Source: an uncultured Prevotellaceae bacterium (lineage in GTDB: Bacteria; Bacteroidota; Bacteroidia; Bacteroidales; Bacteroidaceae). From it: a DNA stretch of 64,000 nt. The notes below the pieces were generated by a model that did not search any database, was not told the DNA's origin, and was given only the letters and a program-made list of their open reading frames with translations. Positions 34,716 to 43,466 of this stretch are shown in pieces. Location of the stretch: contig CAMZAE010000006.1 of NCBI GenBank assembly GCA_947304115.1, positions 1 to 64,000 on the forward strand, given 5' to 3'. The translations under genes were made by a program, and so were the position numbers. Position 1 is the stretch's first letter; every line of letters begins with the position of its first letter.

Positions 34716-35240
34716 TTATTCTTTGTTGACCAAGTGCCAGAGAACTATGCCGGCTGCGACGCTTACGTTCAGACTGTGCTTCGTTCCGTATTGAGGTATT
34801 TCAAGACACATGTCGCTCATATCAACAATGTGTTGCTGTACACCTTTTACTTCGTTGCCTAATACAACAGCATACTTTCTGCCTGTTTCCACAAAGAAGT
34901 TATGAAGCATGGTACTACCCTCACATTGCTCAACACAAACTATTGTGTAACCTTTTGATTTGAGCCATTCTATAGCATCCTCCGTCTTGCTGAAATAACG
35001 CCATGACACGCTTTCCTCGGCACCAAGAGCCGTCTTGTGTATTTCGGGATGAGGAGGCTGTGCTGTTATACCACAAAGACACACGCCTTCTATTCTAAAG
35101 GCATCACTACTGCGGAACACACTGCCTACATTATAAAGGCTTCGAACATGGTCAAGCACCACTACGATAGGTTGTTTTTCAGCCTCTTTGTATTCAGCCA
35201 CACTCATGCGGCCCATCTCGGTTACTTTCAGCTTTCTCAT
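34716..35240 (-). CDS. TrmH/SpoU-family RNA 2'-O-methyltransferase
   Basis: 174-aa SPOUT methyltransferase. Motif 1 is LDHVRSLYNVGSVFRSSDAF, motif 2 YAVVLGNEVKGV and motif 3 LEIPQYGTKHSLNVSVAAGIVLW, which together form the knotted AdoMet site. The protein lacks the N-terminal RNA-binding domain of longer relatives. The RNA target cannot be read from sequence. The promoter box is at 35266-35273. It borders the AT-rich gap with DnaA boxes. Confidence 0.9.
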   Translation of the reverse strand: MRKLKVTEMGRMSVAEYKEAEKQPIVVVLDHVRSLYNVGSVFRSSDAFRIEGVCLCGITAQPPHPEIHKTALGAEESVSWRYFSKTEDAIEWLKSKGYTIVCVEQCEGSTMLHNFFVETGRKYAVVLGNEVKGVQQHIVDMSDMCLEIPQYGTKHSLNVSVAAGIVLWHLVNKE

Positions 35241-35265
35241 AACTTGTTTATATGAAAGATGAGTG

Positions 35266-35273
35266 CAAAGTTA
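35266..35273 (-). promoter_or_regulatory. -7 element for the trmH-like gene
   Basis: TAACTTTG on the minus strand, 26 bases before the ATG at 35240. Confidence 0.5.
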
Positions 35274-35280
35274 ACAATTT

Positions 35281-35674
35281 AAGTGAATAACATGGTTGAT
35301 ATATCATTACTTATTCACAATAAATACATAAAAAAACATACATACTGTTCTTTATCCACACCGACAACTATTTATTAAATAAGTATCAACGCAAAAAAAG
35401 TGACTTATCAATTCATGGTATGACATAAATTATTAACTTTGCATATTGTTAAGAATAGTTGATAACCCTGTCACGTAAACAAGCGCATCTGCATTATAAT
35501 CAAAAGAAAGTACAAAATACACAATGGTTGACAAATTATGACATAAAGTTTATGTATAGTTTATAACTTTCTATAAGGTAGAATACAATGAAACTTATCA
35601 ACTTATAAACCATACATCATTATCATCATAAAAATAATACATATTATAAAAATAAACAATATAATAATATAAAG
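35281..35674. other. AT-rich gap with DnaA boxes, candidate replication origin
   Basis: A very AT-rich, gene-free stretch of about 400 bases between divergent trmH and nadA. Two perfect DnaA boxes of the TTATNCACA type lie 41 bases apart (TTATTCACA 35311-35319, TTATCCACA 35352-35360), with a near match AGTGAATAA on the other strand at 35282. At least five TTATCAAC/GTTGATAA-like copies occur (around 35296, 35385, 35404, 35459, 35594). The final 70 bases before nadA are almost pure A/T and could be an unwinding element. A -7-like TAACTTTG (35434-35441) may serve nadA. Confidence 0.45.
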
Positions 35675-36655
35675 ATGGTTGATAACAAGTGGAAAGCCAT
35701 TGGCTATGTGTCGGAGCCTGTGCCGGAGGGAACAGACATAAAGGCTGAGATACGCCGTATGTGTAAAGAGAAGAATGCTGTCATTATGGCGCATTACTAT
35801 ACGCACGGCGAGATACAGGACATAGCAGACTTTGTAGGGGACAGTCTTGCACTGGCTCAGCAGGCAGCAAAGACGGATGCTGACATCATTGTGATGTGTG
35901 GCGTTCACTTCATGGGCGAAACTAACAAAATACTTTGTCCGGACAAGAAGGTGCTTGTACCTGACCTTGGTGCCACTTGTTCGCTGGCTGAAAGCTGTCC
36001 GGCCGATGAATTTGCGGATTTTGTGAAGGCACATCCCAATCATACTGTGATTAGCTATGTCAATACAACCGCAGCCATCAAAGCGCTCACGGACATTGTA
36101 GTGACCAGCGGAAATGCCTTGCAGATAGTGAATGCTTTGCCAAAAGACGAGAAGATAGTGTTTGGTCCTGACAGGAACTTAGGCAATTACATCAATTCTA
36201 TTACGGGCAGGAACATGGTTCTTTGGAATGGTGCCTGTCATGTTCACGAGAAGTTCAGTTTGGAACGCATACTTGAGTTGAAGTCCCAACATCCCAATGC
36301 CAAGATACTTGTCCATCCGGAGTGTAAAGGACCTATCGTAAAGGTTGCAGACAAGGTTGGCAGTACGGCTGCCCTTCTCAAGTTCAGTCAGGAAGATGAT
36401 GCCAAGGAATTCATTGTAGCGACAGAGAGCGGTATTCTTCACAAAATGCAGCAAGCTTGTCCAAATAAGGTCTTCATACCTGCACCTCCTGACGACAGCA
36501 CATGTGCCTGCAACGAATGCAACTATATGAAGCTCATAACAATGGAGAAACTCTACAACTGTCTCAAGTATGAATGGCCGGAGATTGATGTAGATAAAGA
36601 GGTTTCAGAAAAAGCTGTGAAGTGCATCAACAGGATGCTTGAAATGAGCAAATAA
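35675..36655 (+). CDS. nadA: Quinolinate synthase NadA
   Basis: 326-aa 4Fe-4S enzyme that condenses iminoaspartate with dihydroxyacetone phosphate to quinolinate in NAD synthesis. Cluster cysteines are seen in ATCSLAESC, in the central NGACHVHEKF region, and near the C-terminus in DSTCACNECNYMK. VIMAHYYTHGEIQDIADFVGDS and CGVHFMGETNKIL are family hallmarks. It works with NadB (5092-6696), encoded far away. The next gene starts four bases after its stop. Confidence 0.96.
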   Translation: MVDNKWKAIGYVSEPVPEGTDIKAEIRRMCKEKNAVIMAHYYTHGEIQDIADFVGDSLALAQQAAKTDADIIVMCGVHFMGETNKILCPDKKVLVPDLGATCSLAESCPADEFADFVKAHPNHTVISYVNTTAAIKALTDIVVTSGNALQIVNALPKDEKIVFGPDRNLGNYINSITGRNMVLWNGACHVHEKFSLERILELKSQHPNAKILVHPECKGPIVKVADKVGSTAALLKFSQEDDAKEFIVATESGILHKMQQACPNKVFIPAPPDDSTCACNECNYMKLITMEKLYNCLKYEWPEIDVDKEVSEKAVKCINRMLEMSK

Positions 36656-36659
36656 TAGT

Positions 36660-38906
36660 ATGTCATCGCTCATAACAGACCTTGCCTATATTCTTGTTGT
36701 AGCAAGCATTTTTACCATCATATTCAAGCGACTCAAGCAGCCGCTTGTTTTGGGTTACATAGTGGCAGGCTTCCTTGCAGGGCCTCACATGCCTTATACG
36801 CCGTCGGTGAGCAGTGTGGAAGGTATAGAGGAGTGGAGCGACTTGGGTGTCATCTTCCTCATGTTCACGCTCGGACTTGAGTTCTCGTTCAAGAAGATAG
36901 TTAAGATGGGTATGCAACCTATCCTGACAGCCATTATGGTGATGGTCTGCATGATAGGCGTGGGCAGTATGGTGGCGACCTGTTTTGGCTGGAGCAGCAT
37001 GGACAGAGTCTTTCTCGGTGGTATGCTCAGCATGAGTTCAACTACTATCATCTATAAGGCTTTCGATGACCTTGGACTCAGAAGCAAGCGCTTCGCCTCT
37101 GGAGTCATTTCTGTTCTTATCATAGAAGACATACTTGGCATTCTCTTGATGGTGATGCTCAGTGCCTTGGCGGTGAGCAGGACTTTCCAGGGCATTGCTT
37201 TGATAAAGAGCCTCATGCAGTTGGGGTTTTTCCTGTTGCTGTGGTTCATAGTCGGTATCTACTTGGTGCCGCTCATATTACGCAAGGCGAAGCGCTATAT
37301 AAACGGTGAGACGCTTTTGGTGGTATCGGTAGGCTTGTGTTTTCTGCTGGCTGTGGCGGCTTCCAGTGTGGGCTATAGTCCTGCTTTTGGCGCTTTTATG
37401 ATGGGCAGCATCTTGGCTGAGACACTCGAAGCAGAGAATATAGAAAAGAGTGTTGGCTCCTTGAGAGACCTTTTCGGGGCTGTTTTCTTTGTGTCTGTTG
37501 GCATGATGGTTGAACCTTCAGTCCTGGTCGAGCACTGGTTCCCTATTTTTGTATTGACGCTTTCCGTCGTCTTAGGCCAGATGTTTTTCGGAAGTCTGAG
37601 TTTCTTTGCCACAAGTGGAGACATAAAGCAATCGGTAAGCAGCGGTTTTTCGATGGTGCAGATAGGTGAGTTTGCCTTTATCATCGCCGGCTTGGGACAA
37701 GAGTTGGGCGTCACCAGTCAGTTCCTTTATCCTGTGGTTGTGGCTGTAAGTATTATTACCACCTTCTTCACACCTTATATTATTAAGTTTGCCCCAAAAG
37801 CCAGCAAACGCATAGAGAGTTCTTTAAGCACTGAGCTACAAACCAAAATAAAGCATAAAAGGGCGTTCTCTAATAATAGAGAACAGACACACAATAAGTT
37901 TTTGCCTTCCCTTGCATGGCGTCGTTTCATAACTGCGGTTCTGTTTCAGACAGCAGCTTACCTTACCATAGGCATAGCTACCGGACTGTTTAGTTATGCA
38001 ACGATACTTCCTTTGTGCCAGCATATCATAGGTGATAAGTACGGAAAAATTGTCTATCTCATTATTACCTTGCTGCTTTTGTCGCCTTGCATAAGGCCTA
38101 TTGTTATGAAAAAGAATCATAGCAAGGAAGTAAAATACCTGATTTCATCGGGGAAAATGAATGCCTTTATGATACGTTTTGCTATATGTATAAAGGCTGT
38201 TCTTGGCTTTACTATTATTTATAATGTAGTGTCATTTGTTTTACCTGTATGGTGGTTTTGGAGCGTCATAATCAGCCTGGCGGCATTTGTCTTGATTATT
38301 GTGAGCAGGCCTGTGATGTATGTGAGCATCCGCATGGAGCGTACTTTCATACAGAACCTTCGTCTTAAGGAACAACAGGCATCGCTCGGTTATGGAAGAA
38401 GGCTGCGTGGCAAGGACCTGCAGATTGCCCGTGTCCGGGTTCCACAGCATTCCCGCTGGGGAGGCAAGACACTTGCCCAGCTTCATTTCGGCAAGACAGA
38501 CCGTGTGCACATTGCGTCAATCATCCGTGCCGGTCATCGCATCAACATTCCTGGAGGTAATCACCGTATCTATCCTGGTGACGAGCTTGAGGTGGTAGCG
38601 GGAACTGAGTCTATAGAAAAACTTCGTGCCCGCAGCGAACAGGAATTGCATCTTCCCCAAGAGCACATAAACGACGAGCACAGCCTCTCAATCATATCCG
38701 TTAAGTTGGGCGAAAGCAGTCCTCTGATAGGTAATACTTTGCCGGACGTCGATTTCCGCATGCGTTACCATTGTATGGTGGTGGGTGTTGAGGACGAGAA
38801 AGGTCATCTTGGCACCATCCAGGCCAAGCGTCAGTTCCAGAATGGCGACATCGTCTGGGTAGTGGGAGAAGAGTCCGACCTCAGCATGCTGACGATGGTG
38901 ATTTAG
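36660..38906 (+). CDS. KefB/CPA2-type cation:proton antiporter with TrkA-C domains
   Basis: 748-aa membrane protein. The N-terminal two thirds is a CPA2 sodium/proton-exchanger domain with about twelve helices (KRLKQPLVLGYIVAGFLAGPH, FLMFTLGLEFSFKKI, LSMSSTTIIYKAFDDLG, SPAFGAFMMGSILAET), then three to four extra helices. Two cytoplasmic TrkA-C-like ligand domains form the C-terminus (about 585-660 and 675-748, e.g. GGNHRIYPGDELEVVAG and QNGDIVWVVGEES). No TrkA-N domain is present. It probably exports potassium or sodium under ligand control. Its stop overlaps the polA stop tail to tail. Confidence 0.9.
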   Translation: MSSLITDLAYILVVASIFTIIFKRLKQPLVLGYIVAGFLAGPHMPYTPSVSSVEGIEEWSDLGVIFLMFTLGLEFSFKKIVKMGMQPILTAIMVMVCMIGVGSMVATCFGWSSMDRVFLGGMLSMSSTTIIYKAFDDLGLRSKRFASGVISVLIIEDILGILLMVMLSALAVSRTFQGIALIKSLMQLGFFLLLWFIVGIYLVPLILRKAKRYINGETLLVVSVGLCFLLAVAASSVGYSPAFGAFMMGSILAETLEAENIEKSVGSLRDLFGAVFFVSVGMMVEPSVLVEHWFPIFVLTLSVVLGQMFFGSLSFFATSGDIKQSVSSGFSMVQIGEFAFIIAGLGQELGVTSQFLYPVVVAVSIITTFFTPYIIKFAPKASKRIESSLSTELQTKIKHKRAFSNNREQTHNKFLPSLAWRRFITAVLFQTAAYLTIGIATGLFSYATILPLCQHIIGDKYGKIVYLIITLLLLSPCIRPIVMKKNHSKEVKYLISSGKMNAFMIRFAICIKAVLGFTIIYNVVSFVLPVWWFWSVIISLAAFVLIIVSRPVMYVSIRMERTFIQNLRLKEQQASLGYGRRLRGKDLQIARVRVPQHSRWGGKTLAQLHFGKTDRVHIASIIRAGHRINIPGGNHRIYPGDELEVVAGTESIEKLRARSEQELHLPQEHINDEHSLSIISVKLGESSPLIGNTLPDVDFRMRYHCMVVGVEDEKGHLGTIQAKRQFQNGDIVWVVGEESDLSMLTMVI

Positions 38907-41401
38907 TGTGCTTCGAGCCAGTTGGTGCCCCAGCCGCAGTCGGCGATGAGGGGAACGCTGAGCGAGGCGGCGCCTTGCATCTCTTCCATAACGAGACGCT
39001 GCAACGACTCTTTTTCTTCGGGCAGGACGGAGAAGTTCAGTTCGTCGTGAACCTGCAAGATCATCTTCGACTTCAGTCCTTCCTCCTTCATCCTCTTAAA
39101 GATGCAAATCATGGCTATCTTGATGATGTCGGCTGCCGAGCCTTGGATGGGGGCGTTGATGGCATTGCGTTCTGCATAGCCGCGAACTACGGAATTGTTC
39201 GAGTTTATGTCGGGCAGTTGGCAGCGGCGGTGGAAGATGGTCTCGGTGTAACCCTTCTCGCGAGCAGTTTCGATGCTCTTTTCCATATAGGCTTTTACGC
39301 CAGGGTAGGTCAGAAAGTACTCGTCGATGAGTTGCTTGGCTTCTGTTCTCGACATGCCCAAACGTTCTGCAAGTCCGAAGGCGCTGATGCCGTAGATGAT
39401 GCCGAAGTTGGCTGTCTTGGCCTTGCGCCTTTCGTCCGAAGTGACTTCGCCAAGCGGCTTCTTGAATATCTTTGCTGCTGTGGCGGCGTGAATGTCGTTG
39501 CCCAGCAGGAAGGCCTCAATGAGGTTCTCGTCCTTACTGAGATGCGCCATGATGCGAAGCTCTATCTGGCTGTAGTCGGCACTAAAGAAAAGCTGTCCGG
39601 GATAGGGAATGAAAGCTTTGCGGACCTCTTTTCCCTGTGCGTCGCGCACAGGAATGTTCTGCAGGTTGGGATTCGACGAGGAGAGCCTGCCTGTGGCTGT
39701 CACCGTCTGATTGAAAGAGGTGTGGATGCGGCCAGTCTGTGGGTTGATGAGCTGCGGCAAGGCATCGACATAGGTGCTCAGCAGTTTCTTCACGCCTCTG
39801 TAATCCAGTATTTTGCCGATTATAGGGTGCTTCCATCTGAGAGCCTCAAGCACCTCTTCGCTCGTGACGTATTGTCCCTTTTTGGTCTTCTTGGCCTTGC
39901 TGTCGAGTTTTAGTGTGTCGAAGAGCACTTCGCCTACTTGCTTGGGGCTGGAGATGTTGAAGTTCGTGCCCGCCATCGTGTGAATCTCCTTTTCGAGATT
40001 CAGCATCTGGCTGGTGAAGAGCCTGCTTGTCTCCTTCAGGCCTTCTGTGTCAATCATAACGCCCGCCTCTTCCATCTCAGCGAGGACAGGCATTAAGGGC
40101 ATCTCTATTTCGTAGAAAAGACTCCAGAGTCCTTCCTTCTTGAGTTCTTGTTCGAGAACAAGTTTCAGTTCCACCACGTCTTTGCAGCCATAGACAGAGA
40201 GCAGGTAGTCGAGGTAGTGGCGCATTTCGGGATGCAGGAGGTAGTGTGCAATCTCTGTGTCGAACATGGGTTTTTGGCTCAGACCTTGTGCCTTGAGTTC
40301 CTTCCAATGCGCCTTCAGGTTGTGCCCGACAACGGTGTCATTTTCCACACTGAAAGGAACCTTCTCAAACGCCGCGTGGAGCGTTGGCGATCCCTCTGTA
40401 GGGCGTTGGCCAACGCCGCGTGCGGCGTTGGCCAACGCCGCGTGCGGCGTTTCCGGTGGTGTGCTGAAGAGGTCGAGTTGTAGCGAACCATCCGCATTAA
40501 GTTTGTCTTCTCGCCTCTCCTCAAGTGGTTGGGTATGAGGCTTTTTGTTCAGCAGTTGGTGGAACTCGAGATGCCTGTAGATTTTCTGAAGCTTGTCGGA
40601 GTCTGGCTCCCTGAGTTTCAGCAAATCCATATCGAGGCTGATGGGGACTTCTTTGTTGATGGTTGCCAGCCATTTGCTCTGTTTGATTTGTTCAATGTTG
40701 TTCTTGACCTTTTCTTTCAGCGCACCTTTCAGCTTGTCTGTAGAGGCCAGCAGGTTTTCAATGCTTCCGAACTCCTCGATGAGCTTCTGTGCCGTCTTCT
40801 CCCCTACCCCTGGGCAGCCTGGGATGTTATCGACGGCATCGCCCATCAGTCCCAGCATGTCGATGACCTGCAAGGGCGACTGCAACCCCCATTTCTTCTT
40901 CACTTCCTCGGGGCCGAGAATCTCTGCCTCGCTGTTCTTTCCCACAGGCGGACGGTATATCCTGACACGCTCCGTGACGAGCTGGCCGAAGTCCTTGTCG
41001 GGCGTCATCATATAGGTGTCGATGCCCTGCATGTCAGCCTGGTGCGCAAGGGTTCCGATGACATCGTCCGCCTCGTAGCCTTGCACCTCGAGCACAGGAA
41101 TACGGTACGCCGCAAGAATGTCCTTGATGACGGGTACGGCGAAGCGAATGGCCTCCGGTGTCTCCTCGCGCTGGGCCTTGTATTGCGGGTAGGCCTCGTG
41201 ACGGAAGGTGCCGCCATGGGGGTCGAAGGCAACGCCGATGTGCGTTGGCTGTTCTTTGGAAAGCAACTCCTCGAGCGTGTTGACAAAACCAAGTATGGCC
41301 GACGTGTTTTCTCCCTTCAAATTGATACGGGGATTTTTGATAAAGGCGTAATAAGCACGATAAATCAGCGCGTATGCGTCCAGTAAATAGAGTTTCTGCA
41401 T
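38903..41401 (-). CDS. polA: DNA polymerase I with degenerate proofreading domain
   Basis: 832-aa PolA, about 100 residues shorter than typical. The 5' nuclease domain (1 to about 290) begins MQKLYLLDAYALIYRAYYAF and contains DAVDNIPGCPGVGEKTAQKL. The polymerase domain has SADYSQIELRIMAHLS, RRKAKTANFGIIYG and QVHDELNF. Between them the 3'-5' exonuclease region lacks recognisable DxE (ExoI), has His for the ExoII Asp (GHNLKAHW), and lacks the YxxxD-type ExoIII. Residues about 317-345 are encoded by a palindromic repeat. ATG 41401 is chosen; the frame is open further upstream but that sequence is AT-rich leader. Confidence 0.95.
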   Translation of the reverse strand: MQKLYLLDAYALIYRAYYAFIKNPRINLKGENTSAILGFVNTLEELLSKEQPTHIGVAFDPHGGTFRHEAYPQYKAQREETPEAIRFAVPVIKDILAAYRIPVLEVQGYEADDVIGTLAHQADMQGIDTYMMTPDKDFGQLVTERVRIYRPPVGKNSEAEILGPEEVKKKWGLQSPLQVIDMLGLMGDAVDNIPGCPGVGEKTAQKLIEEFGSIENLLASTDKLKGALKEKVKNNIEQIKQSKWLATINKEVPISLDMDLLKLREPDSDKLQKIYRHLEFHQLLNKKPHTQPLEERREDKLNADGSLQLDLFSTPPETPHAALANAARGVGQRPTEGSPTLHAAFEKVPFSVENDTVVGHNLKAHWKELKAQGLSQKPMFDTEIAHYLLHPEMRHYLDYLLSVYGCKDVVELKLVLEQELKKEGLWSLFYEIEMPLMPVLAEMEEAGVMIDTEGLKETSRLFTSQMLNLEKEIHTMAGTNFNISSPKQVGEVLFDTLKLDSKAKKTKKGQYVTSEEVLEALRWKHPIIGKILDYRGVKKLLSTYVDALPQLINPQTGRIHTSFNQTVTATGRLSSSNPNLQNIPVRDAQGKEVRKAFIPYPGQLFFSADYSQIELRIMAHLSKDENLIEAFLLGNDIHAATAAKIFKKPLGEVTSDERRKAKTANFGIIYGISAFGLAERLGMSRTEAKQLIDEYFLTYPGVKAYMEKSIETAREKGYTETIFHRRCQLPDINSNNSVVRGYAERNAINAPIQGSAADIIKIAMICIFKRMKEEGLKSKMILQVHDELNFSVLPEEKESLQRLVMEEMQGAASLSVPLIADCGWGTNWLEAH
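40366..40451. repeat. GC-rich palindromic element inside polA (family A)
   Basis: AAACGCCGCGTGGAGCGTTGG start and GCGGCGTTT end match the intergenic copy at 25540-25601, with one extra GCCAACGCCGCGTGCGGCGTTG unit. It is read in frame on the minus strand as HAALANAARGVGQR and flanking residues, a peptide with no counterpart in other polymerases. Confidence 0.9.
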
Positions 41402-41462
41402 CGTTTCTGTCCTTTTATGTGGTAAAAGTAGGAAAAAATTATGAAAGCAGGTACTTTTTATG

Positions 41463-41470
41463 TAATTTTG
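41463..41470 (+). promoter_or_regulatory. -7 element for the polyprenyl synthase gene
   Basis: TAATTTTG, 19 bases before the ATG at 41490, in the divergent gap with polA. The -33 element is not clear. Confidence 0.45.
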
Positions 41471-41489
41471 CAGTCTAAAGATGCAATAA

Positions 41490-42461
41490 ATGGACATTCT
41501 TGATAAGATAAAGGCCCCTGTCGCTGCCGAACTGGAGCAATTCAACGACACTTTCCGCAAAACGCTCTATACCAACAATCCCCTTTTGGAGCGGGCTGTA
41601 GAACACTTGCTCAAGGCACCTGGAAAGCAGGTAAGGCCTCTGCTCGTGATGCTTGCAGCACGCATGGTTGGCAAGGTAAACGAAAAGGTCATCAATGTGG
41701 CTCTGGCGCTTGAGATGCTACACACAGCATCCCTTGTGCACGATGATGTGGTGGACGAGAGTGAACGTCGCCGGGGATTGCCGTCTCTGAGTGCTTTCCT
41801 CTCCAATCAGGTGGCCGTGCTCTCTGGCGATTTTATCCTCAGCAAGGCATTGGAATGTGCTGCTCTGACGGACGATGTGCGTGTGGTCCGATACTTTTCA
41901 CAGCTTGGACAATCGCTTGCCGACGGTGAACTCTTGCAGCTTGACAGTCAGGAATCCGAGGTGCTGTCGGAGGCGGTTTACTTTGACGTCATCGGTCGCA
42001 AGACGGCAAGCCTGTTTTCCGTCTGTGCCCGTCTGGGCGCACTTGCCGCGGGCGGCACGGAGAGCGAGGCAGAGCGTCTGGCACAGTTTGGCAAGCTCAT
42101 AGGCCTTTGCTTCCAGTTGCGCGACGATATCTTCGACTATGGCTCAGCAGAAGTTGGCAAGCCTCTTGGAAACGATATGAAGGAGGGCAAGCTCACGCTG
42201 CCCGCCATCTATGCCGTCAAGCACAGTGATGATGCATCAATCCAAGAACTGGCATTGAAGGTGCGTCGTCGGGAGGCAAGTGCCGAAGAGATACAAAGGC
42301 TCATCGATTTCACTGTCAGCCAGGGAGGTCTCGAATATGCACAGTGGCACATGAAGGACATGCAGGGAATGGCTGACGGACTCATCGACGAAACCCGCGA
42401 CGCCTCAATTACCGAAGCTCTTCACCTGCTCGCCTCCTTTGTTGCAGAGAGAGTGATATGA
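41490..42461 (+). CDS. Polyprenyl diphosphate synthase (trans-isoprenyl)
   Basis: 323-aa all-alpha prenyltransferase that extends isoprenoid diphosphates, probably making the side chain of menaquinone. The first Asp-rich motif is in SLVHDDVVDESERRRG (DDxxD), the second in FQLRDDIFDYG, with GKQVRPLLV upstream and GNDMKEGKLTLPAIYA after. Chain length cannot be fixed from sequence, although no bulky residue is evident just before the first motif, which suits a medium to long product. Its stop overlaps the gluQ start (ATGA). Confidence 0.93.
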   Translation: MDILDKIKAPVAAELEQFNDTFRKTLYTNNPLLERAVEHLLKAPGKQVRPLLVMLAARMVGKVNEKVINVALALEMLHTASLVHDDVVDESERRRGLPSLSAFLSNQVAVLSGDFILSKALECAALTDDVRVVRYFSQLGQSLADGELLQLDSQESEVLSEAVYFDVIGRKTASLFSVCARLGALAAGGTESEAERLAQFGKLIGLCFQLRDDIFDYGSAEVGKPLGNDMKEGKLTLPAIYAVKHSDDASIQELALKVRRREASAEEIQRLIDFTVSQGGLEYAQWHMKDMQGMADGLIDETRDASITEALHLLASFVAERVI

Positions 42462-43465
42462 GTTTCACAAACTTTTGTCCTCCTCCTCGGGGGAGGTCGG
42501 GAGGGGGCTGTGGTCGCTTTGCCCCATCGCCCACAGGCCGTCTGCACTTGGGCAATGTCTTTTGTGCATTGCTCTCGTGGCTTTCCGCAAAGAGTCAGGG
42601 CGGTCAGTGGCTTCTGCGCATCGAAGACCTCGATCCGCAGCGCTCACGTCGCGACTATGCCTTGCAGTTGCAGGAGGACTTGCAATGGCTTGGACTTCCC
42701 TGGGACGACGAGGTCGTCTGGCAAAGTGAGCGCGGTGACATCTACGAGCATTATCTCCAGCAGCTTCAGGATGCAGGCCTCACCTACCCTTGCTTCTGCA
42801 CGCGAGCCGACATCATGGCGACGCAAGCACCTCACGAAACGGACGGACGCATCGTCTATGCCGGCACTTGCCGCGGCAAATATAAAAACTCCTCCCCCAA
42901 GGGGGAGGTTGGGAGGGGGCTGCCACCTGCTGCCATCCGTTTCATCGTGCCAGACGAGGTGATAAGTTTCTGCGATGAGCATTACGGCGAGCAGCACGTC
43001 AACCTTGCAAAGCATTGTGGCGACTACATCCTCCGTCGCAGGGACGGCGCTTGGGCTTATCAGTTGGCAGTAGTAGTGGATGATGCCCTGATGGGCGTAA
43101 CAGAAGTTGTCCGCGGCCGCGACCTCTTGCTCAGCACGCCCCAGCAGTTGCATCTCTATCGAACCCTTGCTTTTTCCGAACCGCGCTTCTGCCATCATCC
43201 TTTACTGATAAACGAAGCCGGCCAGCGCCTCTGCAAGCGTGACAAGTCTCTCGACCTCGGTTATTTGCGTGAAAAGCACGTCAGCCCGGAAGAAATCATC
43301 GGCCGCCTCGCTTACCTTGCAGGCCTTCTTCCTGCCCCTACCCCTGCCAATCCCCAAGACCTCCTGCCCTTGTTCTCCTGGCAGAAAGTCCCGCAGCAAG
43401 ACATTGTTACACTTGTCGAAAATACACATCCTAATTTTAGAAATAAAGATACTTTAGGACAATAG
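42458..43465 (+). CDS. gluQ: Glutamyl-Q tRNA(Asp) synthetase
   Basis: 335-aa GluRS-like protein lacking an anticodon-binding domain; this family glutamylates queuosine in tRNA-Asp. The HIGH-like motif is in GRFAPSPTGRLHLGNVF, zinc-type cysteines in YPCFCTRADI and YAGTC, and the KMSKS-like loop is LCKRDKSLDL. Two palindromic repeats are translated: one forms the N-terminal extension PPPRGRSGGG before the normal GRFAPSPTG start, the other gives SSPKGEVGRGLPP inside the protein (about residues 145-157). Start overlaps the preceding stop; an internal start is unlikely because no good ATG precedes GRFAPSP. Confidence 0.9.
   Translation: MSFTNFCPPPRGRSGGGCGRFAPSPTGRLHLGNVFCALLSWLSAKSQGGQWLLRIEDLDPQRSRRDYALQLQEDLQWLGLPWDDEVVWQSERGDIYEHYLQQLQDAGLTYPCFCTRADIMATQAPHETDGRIVYAGTCRGKYKNSSPKGEVGRGLPPAAIRFIVPDEVISFCDEHYGEQHVNLAKHCGDYILRRRDGAWAYQLAVVVDDALMGVTEVVRGRDLLLSTPQQLHLYRTLAFSEPRFCHHPLLINEAGQRLCKRDKSLDLGYLREKHVSPEEIIGRLAYLAGLLPAPTPANPQDLLPLFSWQKVPQQDIVTLVENTHPNFRNKDTLGQ
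42478..42511. repeat. C/G palindromic repeat in gluQ, copy 1 (family B)
   Basis: CCTCCTCGGGGGAGG followed by TCGGGAGGGGGCTG. It encodes the Pro/Arg/Gly extension at the N-terminus. Confidence 0.85.
42889..42922. repeat. C/G palindromic repeat in gluQ, copy 2 (family B)
   Basis: CTCCCCCAAGGGGGAG palindrome followed by GTTGGGAGGGGGCTG, the same arrangement as copy 1, read in the same frame phase relation (GRSGGG / GEVGRGL). Confidence 0.88.
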
Positions 43466-43466
43466 T

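Noticed and set aside
41402-41560. 53-residue N-terminal extension of PolA
   Set aside because: The extra residues come from AT-rich leader DNA and precede the standard MQKLYLLDAY start; they also overlap the divergent promoter and gene.
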